Positions 50,829 to 57,939 of a stretch of 64,000 nt of DNA are shown here, piece after piece. The notes below the pieces were generated by a model. That model saw only the letters and a list, made by a program, of their open reading frames with translations, was not told where the DNA came from and searched no databases. Position 1 is the stretch's first letter. Every line of letters starts with the position of its first letter. The DNA is from Pseudomonas lurida (GTDB taxonomy: Bacteria; Pseudomonadota; Gammaproteobacteria; Pseudomonadales; Pseudomonadaceae). The translations under genes were made by a program, and so were the position numbers. The stretch is taken from contig NZ_JAAMRE010000026.1 of NCBI RefSeq assembly GCF_013522705.1, forward strand, positions 1 through 64,000, given 5' to 3'.

Positions 50829-51179
50829 TCAACTGTTGCGCCCGCCACCATGGCTGTGCTCGCCGCCTTTGCGCCCGGCTTCCGAGGCTTTTTCGCGGTC
50901 GTTGGCAAAGTTTCCTCCACTGCTTTGCCCACCTTTGCTGCCCGCCTCGGCGGCGCGTCCGGGATCGTTCTTGAAGTTTCCACCACTGTTCTGACCCCCT
51001 TTGCTGCCGGCTTCGGCGGCGCGCTCAGGATCATTCTTAAAGTTGCCGCCACTGTTCTGGCCGCCTTTACTGCCAATCTCTTGATAAAACTCCTTATCAT
51101 GGCTGGCGGAAGTTGCCTCGCCACCTTTTTTGCCCGCTTCGCTGACGCTCATTTGGCCTTGTTTATCTTGAGTGCTCAT
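50829..51179 (-). CDS. KGG-repeat stress-induced protein (YciG/con-10 type)
   Basis: 116 residues, extremely hydrophilic and low-complexity. Four KGG repeats of about 20 residues, each (E/A)AGxKGGxxSxGNFxND, fill residues about 12-105, ending EHSHGGGRNS. The KGG family includes YciG and fungal Con-10 and is induced by desiccation, osmotic shock and stationary phase. It is likely intrinsically disordered. A 58-residue relative is encoded at 51345-51521, and manganese catalase lies downstream across a terminator. Confidence 0.9.
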   Translation of the reverse strand: MSTQDKQGQMSVSEAGKKGGEATSASHDKEFYQEIGSKGGQNSGGNFKNDPERAAEAGSKGGQNSGGNFKNDPGRAAEAGSKGGQSSGGNFANDREKASEAGRKGGEHSHGGGRNS

Positions 51180-51344
51180 TGTCGCTTACCTCATGTTTAT
51201 AAGGGTGACGCAACTTTCACTGAAGCGCTTAAGTTATCTGCGCTGCACGGCCTCACGCACAACCTGCGTCGAGCTGAGATGCGCGAACATTGCTTAAAAG
51301 TGTCACGAAAGTTGCGATTACATAGCGCTTTGATCCTGGCGCAT

Positions 51345-51521
51345 TTACGACTTGCGGCCGCCGCCGTGGCTGTGCTGCCCGCCTTTACGCCCAGCCTCCG
51401 AGGCTTTATCGCGGTCGTTGGCAAAATTGCCGCCAGACGCCTGGCCGCCTTTGCGGCCTGCTTCGGATGCGCGTTCGTGGTCGTTGGCGAAGTTGCCGGG
51501 GTTTTTATTACTGGTAGGCAT
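51345..51521 (-). CDS. Short KGG-repeat stress protein
   Basis: 58 residues with two KGG repeats (SEAGRKGGQASGGNFANDRD and the final SEAGRKGGQHSHGGG) after an N-terminal MPTSNKNPGNFANDHERA. It is a shorter paralogue of the protein at 50829-51179, with the same HSHGGGRxS end. GGAG lies 9 bases before the ATG at 51521. The two genes are separated by 165 bases with no strong terminator, so each may have its own promoter. Two direct and one inverted repeat lie upstream in the 51522-51841 gap. Confidence 0.85.
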   Translation of the reverse strand: MPTSNKNPGNFANDHERASEAGRKGGQASGGNFANDRDKASEAGRKGGQHSHGGGRKS

Positions 51522-51652
51522 GATGCATCTCCACATTAATCAAGTTAGGTATGTGAATGCCCATTGCAACAACGGACACTTATTCCGATAACGCCAGTGG
51601 CGGAAATGCTTGAAGAAATTTTTAAAATGGCGATGAACGGTAATGAGTGGGA

Positions 51653-51700
51653 AAAACTTATACAAAATGCCGGTTGTTAACACCGCTTCGTATAAGTTTT
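51653..51700. repeat. Inverted repeat in the 51.5-51.8 kb intergenic region
   Basis: AAAACTTATAC (51653-51663) is perfectly complementary to GTATAAGTTTT (51690-51700), spaced by 26 bases. The sequence is AT-rich. The 320-base gap 51522-51841 holds no confident gene; a 24-codon frame at 51606-51680 has no good ribosome site. Role unknown. Confidence 0.45.
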
Positions 51701-51744
51701 GGCGCGCTGAAGTGCAGTGCTTGATATTAACTTGCTAGCTGTTT

Positions 51745-51773
51745 GCCGCTTCGCTTAGTTGCCGCTTCGCTTA
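51745..51773. repeat. Two direct copies of GCCGCTTCGCTTA
   Basis: The 13-base sequence GCCGCTTCGCTTA occurs at 51745-51757 and 51761-51773, a 16-base period, about 70 bases before the PLD_N-like gene. It may be a regulator site for that gene. Confidence 0.4.
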
Positions 51774-51841
51774 TCAGCAAAGTGAACCTCTGGACTTGGC
51801 GTGCAGCCTAACAGTGCATCACTCACTCTAGGAGGTGTCGT

Positions 51842-52063
51842 ATGCAAACTACTTACTTCTGGGCAGGGCTGGCCGTGATCCTTGTGTTGCTCGACCTGTG
51901 GATCATCAACAGTGTCTGGCGCAGCAGCAAAACCTCGCGCACCAAGCTGGGATGGACCGCATTGGTGATCCTGCTGCCGTTTGTCGGCGCGGTGATCTGG
52001 AGCGTCGCCGGGCCGCGTGGCATAACCAAAGGGCCATCGTCACCGGAACACAGCAAGGGCTGA
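51842..52063 (+). CDS. PLDc_N domain small membrane protein
   Basis: 73 residues with two transmembrane helices: FWAGLAVILVLLDLWIIN and LGWTALVILLPFVGAVIWSVAGPRGI. This matches the N-terminal membrane part of cardiolipin synthases (PLDc_N), found alone as small proteins of unknown function. The Pro-Phe-Val-Gly-Ala-Val-Ile-Trp motif is diagnostic. AGGAGG 6 bases before the ATG supports the start. A 91-base gap separates it from the CinA-like gene. Confidence 0.85.
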   Translation: MQTTYFWAGLAVILVLLDLWIINSVWRSSKTSRTKLGWTALVILLPFVGAVIWSVAGPRGITKGPSSPEHSKG

Positions 52064-52154
52064 GTCCGATAGGGAGCGGTCCGGTACCGAATTTTTACCC
52101 GGCGCTCGCTTTCCAAGGAGTAGCGCACGCTGTCTATCCAGAGGAGGGAAGTGC

Positions 52155-52646
52155 ATGTCAATCGCCGCAGCCACTGTTGATTGCCTGAAACAACATCGCC
52201 TGCTGCTCACCACCGCCGAGTCGTGCACGGCCGGCAAGATCATTTCGCTGTTGTCGCAAGTAGAGGGCAGTGGTGCGTGTATCGAGTGCGGGTACGTGGT
52301 GTATTCCGAAGAAGCCAAGCAACGCTTGTTGGGTGTCAGTGCCTACACCATCGCGACGTTCAACCTCACCAGCTGCGAAGTGGCCCGCGAAATGGCCCAG
52401 GGCGCCTTGCGCGATAGCCCTGCGCAGGTGGCCGTCGCCACCACTGGGCTGCTGGGACCTGACAGCATCGATGGCATCCCGCCGGGCACCGTGTGTTTTG
52501 CCTGGGCGTATCACCTCAATGGCGCAGTCAAGGTATTCAGCCGCAAGGAACGCTTCATCGGTTCGCGCGACCAGGTGCAGGTACTCGCCGCTGAATATGC
52601 GTTGAAAGGCGTGATGCGTTTTCTGGATGAGGCGGTTGGCCTTTAG
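52155..52646 (+). CDS. CinA-family nicotinamide-nucleotide amidohydrolase-like protein (PncC domain)
   Basis: 163 residues, a free-standing CinA C-terminal domain. The active-site motif TTAESCTAG is at about 18-26, followed by YVVYSEEAKQRLLGV, a central VAVATTGLLGPD and GTVCFAW. PncC hydrolyses nicotinamide mononucleotide to nicotinate mononucleotide and ammonia in the pyridine nucleotide cycle. Here some residues differ (IDGIPPGT for the usual GGxxxKPxGT), so activity is likely but not certain. The better-known cinA next to recA is not this gene. A convergent terminator follows. Confidence 0.83.
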   Translation: MSIAAATVDCLKQHRLLLTTAESCTAGKIISLLSQVEGSGACIECGYVVYSEEAKQRLLGVSAYTIATFNLTSCEVAREMAQGALRDSPAQVAVATTGLLGPDSIDGIPPGTVCFAWAYHLNGAVKVFSRKERFIGSRDQVQVLAAEYALKGVMRFLDEAVGL

Positions 52647-52668
52647 GCGCGGCAGTGCTGCGGCCTTG

Positions 52669-52702
52669 GCGGGCAAGCTCTGCGTCTGCAGAGCTTGCCC
52701 GC
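52669..52702. terminator. Perfect 15-bp hairpin between convergent genes
   Basis: GCGGGCAAGCTCTGC (52669-52683) pairs with GCAGAGCTTGCCCGC (52688-52702) around GTCT. It lies between the CinA-like gene and the cytochrome c gene and can serve both directions. There is no T-run. Confidence 0.7.
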
Positions 52703-52723
52703 TCGTTGGTTTGACGCCGCAGC

Positions 52724-54067
52724 TCAGCGCATCTGCAGGATGATCGGCGTGCTGCTCGCCGGATCGGTGTGCTCGCGCAGTTTGCCCACGTCCTTGGCCT
52801 CGACCGCGCTGCCGTGGTTGCCCCAGGTGCTGCGCACGTAGGTCAGCACTTCGGCGATGTCCTGGTCGGACAGTTGCTCGCGCAAGGCCGGCATACGATA
52901 GGCGTCCGGAACGCCGGCGGCTACTACGCGCTGGGCGCCGTTGAGGGTGATGTTAATGGCCGAGGCGGTTTCTGTGGCCAAGGCTGAGGTGGCCCCCGCC
53001 AGCGGCGGCATCCAGTCGGGCTGGCCTTTGCCGTCCGCGCCATGGCAGGACGCGCAGCGGGTGGCATAGGTGTGGGCGCCCGGAGCGTCCGTGCGGGCGT
53101 TGGCGGCAACGGCCTGGTAAGCCCAGGGTGCACCGTCGCGCTGTGGGTCGCCAGGCAAGGACTTGAGGTAGCGGGCGATGGCGGCCAGGTCGTCGTCGTT
53201 CATGAACTGAGTCGAGTTGTTGAACGCTTCCGTCATCGAACCGTACACCACCGCGTGCTGGTTGCGACCGGTCTTGAGGAACTGCACGATCTGCGCCTCG
53301 CTCCAGCGGCCCAGGCCGGTATTGGGGTCCTGGCGCAGGCTGGGAGCGTACCAGCCGTCGAGCAGCGCGCCGGCGAGGAACGGCGTACCGGCTTCGTCCA
53401 GGGCCTTTTCGTTGAAGGCCAGGCCGCGCGGCGTGTGGCAGCTGCCGCAATGGCCGGGACCCTGGACGATGTAGGCACCCCGGTTCCACAGCGCGTCCTG
53501 CGCGGGCTTGGTCGCATACGTGGCGTTCGGCGCGAACAGCCCGTTCCACAGCGCAATCGGCCAGCGCATGTTCAGTGGCCAGGGGATGTCGCTGGGGATG
53601 TTGGCCTGGTTCGCCGGTTGTACGCCCTTCATAAAGAATGCGTAGAGCGCGCGCACATCATCGTCACTGAGCTTGGCATAGGAGGGGTAGGGCATGGCCG
53701 GGTACAGACGCCGCCCGCCGGGCGCTACGCCGTGGCGTACCGCGCGGTCGAAGTCGGCGAGGCTGTAGCGGCCGATGCCGTGGGTGGGGTCCGGCGTCAC
53801 GTTGGTGGCGTGGATATTGCCCAGCGGCGTGGCCATTTCCAGGCCGCCGGCGAACGGCGCCTTGCCGGGCAGGCTGTGACAGGCCACGCAGTCGCTCAGG
53901 CGCGCGACGTACTCGCCACGGCTGACCAGCGCAGGGTCGAACTCGGCAGCTTGCGGCTGCTCGAACGCGGTAACAGGCTGACGGGTGACGTACCACGCCA
54001 GCGCGCCGGCGGCGACCAGGCAGGGCACGGCCAACCAGCCGAGGGTTCTTGCGAATCGGTTGTTCAT
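52724..54067 (-). CDS. Trihaem cytochrome c subunit of a membrane dehydrogenase
   Basis: 447 residues. An N-terminal signal-anchor (about 9-26) is followed by three class I cytochrome c domains with haem motifs CVACH (60-64), CGSCH (207-211) and CASCH (338-342). This layout resembles the cytochrome c subunits of alcohol and gluconate dehydrogenases and of molybdenum aldehyde oxidoreductases. It passes electrons from the periplasmic dehydrogenase to the quinone pool or terminal oxidase. It lies 16 bases after the molybdenum subunit gene and is clearly its electron acceptor. Maturation needs the Ccm system, not visible here. Confidence 0.9.
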   Translation of the reverse strand: MNNRFARTLGWLAVPCLVAAGALAWYVTRQPVTAFEQPQAAEFDPALVSRGEYVARLSDCVACHSLPGKAPFAGGLEMATPLGNIHATNVTPDPTHGIGRYSLADFDRAVRHGVAPGGRRLYPAMPYPSYAKLSDDDVRALYAFFMKGVQPANQANIPSDIPWPLNMRWPIALWNGLFAPNATYATKPAQDALWNRGAYIVQGPGHCGSCHTPRGLAFNEKALDEAGTPFLAGALLDGWYAPSLRQDPNTGLGRWSEAQIVQFLKTGRNQHAVVYGSMTEAFNNSTQFMNDDDLAAIARYLKSLPGDPQRDGAPWAYQAVAANARTDAPGAHTYATRCASCHGADGKGQPDWMPPLAGATSALATETASAINITLNGAQRVVAAGVPDAYRMPALREQLSDQDIAEVLTYVRSTWGNHGSAVEAKDVGKLREHTDPASSTPIILQMR

Positions 54068-54083
54068 GGGCGGTCTCGGTCGG

Positions 54084-56321
54084 TCAGCTGAAAGTGTGTC
54101 GGCTCAATGGCAGGCTGCGCACGCGCTGGCCGGTCAGTTGCGCCACGGCGTTGACTACCGCCGGCGCCACGGCCGGCAGGGGTGGTTCGCCGATGCCGCC
54201 CATTTTTTCGCCGCTCTCGACGATCTTCACATGCACCTGGGCCATCCGCGAAGGTGGCAGGATCGGGTAAAGGTCGTAGTTGCGCGCCCGTGGCTTGCCG
54301 TCCACGTACACCGCTTCTTCCAGCAAGGTTTGCGACAGGCCCAGGGCCACGGCGCCGTTGACCTGCGCCTCTACGATGGCCGGATTGACGATGCTGCCGG
54401 GGTCGATGGCTTCCCAGATGTGATGCACCTTGACCTGGCCTTTATCGATCGACACCTCGGCGATCACCGCCGCATGCGAGCCAAACGGCGAGGCCATGGC
54501 CACGCCCCGCGCGCGGCGGGTGCCGTCTTCGGCGGTATAGGGGCCGCGCTTCCAGCCGCCGGACAACTCGGCCGCCGCCTTGAGCAGCGTGGTCAGCCGC
54601 GGGTTGTCGCGCAGCAGGTGCAGGCGCAGCTCGTACGGGTCGCGACCGCCTTTGTCGGCCAGCTCATCAAGGAACGCTTCATAGAAAAAGTCGTTGAGCG
54701 AATTGCCCACCGACCGCCAGTAGCCAAGCATGGCCGGGCCTTTGACGTAGATCTGTGCGATGCGCTTGTTGGGGATCGCGTAGCTCTTGCCCGACAGCCC
54801 TTCAAGGGCGGTGGGGTCGAGTTTGTCGCCCTGTTTGCCGGCAATGGCTTCGGTGGGGCCTTCGGTGGCGCTCACCGCTTCGATGGCCACGGGCAGGCCG
54901 TCGGCGTCCAGCGCGGCGCGGAACTTGACCACCGCCACCGGGCGCAAAACATCGCGCAGGAATTCTTCTTCACGACTCCAGATCAGCTTGATCGGGCGAC
55001 CCACCGCCTTGGCCAGGGCAATGGCCTGCGGGTAAGGGCTGGCTGAGTCGTACAGGAAGTGCCGACCGAAAAAACCGCCCAACAGCGGTGAATGCAGGTT
55101 GATGCGCTCGGGCGCCAGGCCGGTGCGTTTGGCGATGTCGGCGCGGAACATGTCCGGCGCCTGGTTGGGCAGCCAGATGTCCAGCGAACCGTCCGGGTTG
55201 AAGCGCGCCAGTGCCGATGGCGGCTCCAGTTGCGCGTGGTTGACGTATTGGTTGTGGTACGTCGCTTCGACCTTGGTTTTGGCGCTCGACAGCGCACCGG
55301 CCACATCGCCTTCGTTTTCATCGTCACGGGCCGGGCCTTGCTGGGCCGCGAGGAAATCACGGTAAGCGTCGCTGGAAAAATCCGCCGGCATCGCCCGCAC
55401 GGTGGAATCGGCGGCCGGTTCCTGCCAGTCCACCTGGATCGCTTCCACCGCGCGTTTGGCATGCCACCAGCGCTCGGCCACCACCGCCACCGCGCCGGGC
55501 AATTGATGCACGGAATGCACGCCCTTCATGGTCTCGACCTGAGCCTGGTTGCGCAGGCTGCCGACGGTCATACCCAGGCGCGGCGCATGCTGCACGGCGG
55601 CATGGAGCATGCCGTCGACTTTCAGGTCGATGCTGTACAGGGCCTTGCCGGTAGACTTGTCGTAGGCGTCGACGCGCTTGACCGGTTTGCCGATCCAGCG
55701 GAACTGGCTCGGGTCGCGCAGGGTGACGCTGGCCGGATCGGGCACCGGCATGTCCAGAGCGCGGCTGGCCAGCTCGCCGTAACCCAGCGAGCGGCCGGAC
55801 GCGGCGTGCACCACACGGCCCGGTTGGGTGGTCAACTGCGCCACCGGCACGCCGAGCTGTTGCGCGCCGGCCTGCAGCAGCATGGCGCGGGCAAGGGCGC
55901 CGAGGCGGCGCATGGTCGGGTAGCTCATGCGCACCGACATGCTGCCGCCGGTGATGCGCATGCCGTTTTCCATCACCACATAGGCGTCGCCGGGTGGTGC
56001 CGCTTCAACGATGAAAGTGGCGGGGTCGGCGTCCAGCTCCTCGCCGACGATCTGCGCCATGGCGGTGTGCGTGCCTTGGCCGCCTTCCATGAAGGGGCTG
56101 AGCAGGCGCACGCTGCCGTCGGGACGAATTTCCAGGAATGCCGGCACCTGAGTGCCGCGTTCGGCGGCCGCACCGGTAGCGGCCTGTACCCTGGACGCGC
56201 CCAGCGGCAGGCCGAAGCCGATGACCAGCGCGCCCACGGCGGTGCTGGCCAGAAAACGCCGGCGGGACAGGTTGATCGGTTCGCCCAGGGGCAGGCCGGG
56301 AATCAGTTCAGGCGTGTTCAT
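54084..56321 (-). CDS. Molybdopterin-binding aldehyde/isoquinoline oxidoreductase large subunit
   Basis: 745 residues of the xanthine oxidase family (IorB-type beta subunit). An N-terminal Tat signal (LSRRRFLASTAVGALV) exports it folded with its cofactor. Molybdenum cofactor-binding regions include EGGQGTHTAMAQI and GGFFGRHFL, and the GEPPLPAVAPAVVNAV segment near the C-terminus contains a conserved glutamate that is the likely catalytic base. The start at 56321 has AAGGAG 9 bases before it and overlaps the stop of the Fe-S subunit gene (TGATG). With the [2Fe-2S] subunit and a trihaem cytochrome c, it oxidises an aldehyde or N-heterocycle in the periplasm. The substrate is unknown. Confidence 0.92.
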   Translation of the reverse strand: MNTPELIPGLPLGEPINLSRRRFLASTAVGALVIGFGLPLGASRVQAATGAAAERGTQVPAFLEIRPDGSVRLLSPFMEGGQGTHTAMAQIVGEELDADPATFIVEAAPPGDAYVVMENGMRITGGSMSVRMSYPTMRRLGALARAMLLQAGAQQLGVPVAQLTTQPGRVVHAASGRSLGYGELASRALDMPVPDPASVTLRDPSQFRWIGKPVKRVDAYDKSTGKALYSIDLKVDGMLHAAVQHAPRLGMTVGSLRNQAQVETMKGVHSVHQLPGAVAVVAERWWHAKRAVEAIQVDWQEPAADSTVRAMPADFSSDAYRDFLAAQQGPARDDENEGDVAGALSSAKTKVEATYHNQYVNHAQLEPPSALARFNPDGSLDIWLPNQAPDMFRADIAKRTGLAPERINLHSPLLGGFFGRHFLYDSASPYPQAIALAKAVGRPIKLIWSREEEFLRDVLRPVAVVKFRAALDADGLPVAIEAVSATEGPTEAIAGKQGDKLDPTALEGLSGKSYAIPNKRIAQIYVKGPAMLGYWRSVGNSLNDFFYEAFLDELADKGGRDPYELRLHLLRDNPRLTTLLKAAAELSGGWKRGPYTAEDGTRRARGVAMASPFGSHAAVIAEVSIDKGQVKVHHIWEAIDPGSIVNPAIVEAQVNGAVALGLSQTLLEEAVYVDGKPRARNYDLYPILPPSRMAQVHVKIVESGEKMGGIGEPPLPAVAPAVVNAVAQLTGQRVRSLPLSRHTFS

Positions 56322-56779
56322 CAAGCGTGCTCCTTCCCGGTCGCCAGGTCCTGCACGGCGGCATGAATGGCGTTGTAGGTGCCGCAACGGCACAGGTTGA
56401 CCATCGCCGCGTCGATCTGCTCCACCGTCGGCGCCGGGGTGTGCTTGAGCAGCGCAGTGGCCGCCATCACCTGCCCGGACTGGCAGTAACCGCACTGCGC
56501 CACCTGATGCTCGACCCAGGCGCTGACCACGCGTTTGCCGATTTCATCGGCTTCGATCGCTTCGATCGTGGTGACCTCACGGCCCACCACACCGGCCACC
56601 GGCGTCACGCACGAACGCACCACGTTGCCGTCAACCAGCACCGAGCAGGCGCCGCATTGAGCCAGTCCGCAGCCGTACTTGGTGCCGGTCAGCCCCAAGT
56701 CATCGCGGATCACCCACAGCAACGGCGTGTCGGCGTCGGCATCGACCTGATAGGTCTTCTGGTTGATTCGTAGCTCCAT
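56321..56779 (-). CDS. [2Fe-2S] subunit of molybdenum hydroxylase
   Basis: 152 residues. The plant-type ferredoxin cluster ligands are Cys37, Cys42, Cys45 and Cys57 (CGLAQCGAC region), and the second, helical cluster has Cys96, Cys99, Cys130 and Cys132 (CGYCQSG, CRCGT). Both clusters should be intact. It forms the alpha (IorA-type) subunit, transferring electrons from the molybdenum centre. It has no own signal peptide and is presumably exported with the Tat-bearing large subunit. It is the first gene of a three-gene operon. The 197-base gap upstream shows only weak promoter-like sequence. Confidence 0.93.
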   Translation of the reverse strand: MELRINQKTYQVDADADTPLLWVIRDDLGLTGTKYGCGLAQCGACSVLVDGNVVRSCVTPVAGVVGREVTTIEAIEADEIGKRVVSAWVEHQVAQCGYCQSGQVMAATALLKHTPAPTVEQIDAAMVNLCRCGTYNAIHAAVQDLATGKEHA

Positions 56780-56976
56780 GACTGGCTCACCTGCTGATCT
56801 TCGGTTAGGGATACTGTTTTCTTATAGGGAGGGCGATAGGTCGCCCATCGTCGAACTCTATTCGACTGCGCAAGGGCTATCTATGCGATTACCTGTAAGT
56901 TCGGAGGATCAGGCAAGTATTCGAGAGAATCGGATGACTGCGCGGCGGTCACCCTGATCGTTCAAGCGGGCCGCGC

Positions 56977-57876
56977 TCAGGCCCAGCCGTCCCGCACGGC
57001 GTTGCGAATACCCTCCAGCAGCATGGCGAAGGCCGGGTTGTCGTTGCCTTCACGCCAGATCAGGTGCAGTTCGCTCTGCGCCCCTTCGCCCAGGTCAATG
57101 TCGCGGAACACCACGTTTTTGAACACCACGCTGGTGGCGCAGCGCGGCACCAGGGCCAGGCCCATGCCGGCGTTGACCAGCGCCAGAATGGTCAGGGACG
57201 AGCCCAGCCACTGCACGTAGTCCGGCGCCACGCGCGCCGAGCGCAGCAGGCCGGTAAGCAGCTCGTTGAACGGGGGGTACGCGGCATGGGCGTACATCAG
57301 GAAGGGTTGCGCGTCCAGGTCCTGCACGCTGACCGCCTCGGCATCGGCCAGGCGGTGCGCACTCGGCACCGCCAGCACAAAGGGCTCGCGCACCAGGCAT
57401 TCGGTGGCATAGCCCGGTTCCAGCAACGGCGCGCGCACGATGCCCAGGTCGATGCGCCGCGCGCGCAGGGCTTCGTATTGCTGGTAGGTGTTCATCTCCG
57501 ACAGGTCGATCTTGACCTGAGGCTGCTTGAGCCGCGCTTCGGCAATGACCTTGGGCAGAAACTCATACACCGCGCTGCCGACGAAGCTGATATTGACCGT
57601 GCCGATATCGCCCTCGGCGAAGCGGCGCGCGGTGATGGCTGCCTGCTGGGCGCGTTCGAGCAGGTTCTGCGCTTCGATAAAAAACGCCCGGCCGGCGGCG
57701 GTGAGTGCGACGCTGCGGGTAGTGCGCGTAAACAGTTCCACGCCCAGGTGATGTTCGAGCAACTGGATCTGTCGGCTGAGGGGCGGCTGGGTCATGTTCA
57801 GCCGCTCGGCGGCACGGCGAAAATTCAGCTCGGTGGCCACGGTGGTAAAGCAGCGCAGCTGGGTCAGCTCAAACAT
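56977..57876 (-). CDS. LysR-family regulator of the sugar-acid genes
   Basis: 299 residues. The N-terminal HTH (MFELTQLRCFTTVATELNFRRAAERLNMTQPPLSRQIQLLE) and complete effector domain are as in regulators of sugar-acid and aromatic catabolism. The ATG at 57876 has AGGA 9 bases upstream; a longer in-frame extension of 83 codons is not LysR-like. It is divergent from the MFS transporter and dehydratase genes across only 63 bases. An ATTGAT-N11-ATCAAT site over its start is a model LysR box. It probably activates the transport and dehydratase genes in response to glucarate or a similar acid. Confidence 0.9.
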   Translation of the reverse strand: MFELTQLRCFTTVATELNFRRAAERLNMTQPPLSRQIQLLEHHLGVELFTRTTRSVALTAAGRAFFIEAQNLLERAQQAAITARRFAEGDIGTVNISFVGSAVYEFLPKVIAEARLKQPQVKIDLSEMNTYQQYEALRARRIDLGIVRAPLLEPGYATECLVREPFVLAVPSAHRLADAEAVSVQDLDAQPFLMYAHAAYPPFNELLTGLLRSARVAPDYVQWLGSSLTILALVNAGMGLALVPRCATSVVFKNVVFRDIDLGEGAQSELHLIWREGNDNPAFAMLLEGIRNAVRDGWA

Positions 57877-57897
57877 TGATCTAATCCTGGTATCAAT
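57875..57897. promoter_or_regulatory. LysR-type binding site (T-N11-A) over the regulator start
   Basis: ATTGAT (57875-57880) and ATCAAT (57892-57897) are perfectly complementary with an 11-base centre, the classical LysR box. It overlaps the start codon of the LysR gene and lies 43 bases before the MFS start. A second CTAATC...GATTAG dyad overlaps it. Confidence 0.65.
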
Positions 57898-57939
57898 CGA
57901 ATGCCAAGTTAGATTAGACGGGATCAATCTCAGGCGTCC

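Noticed and set aside
51606..51680. A 24-codon ORF in the 51.5-51.8 kb gap
   Set aside because: It is AT-rich, without Shine-Dalgarno sequence, and overlaps an inverted repeat.
56763..56957. A 64-codon ORF upstream of the Fe-S subunit gene
   Set aside because: No ribosome site, no domain, and it overlaps the start of the Fe-S subunit gene antisense.
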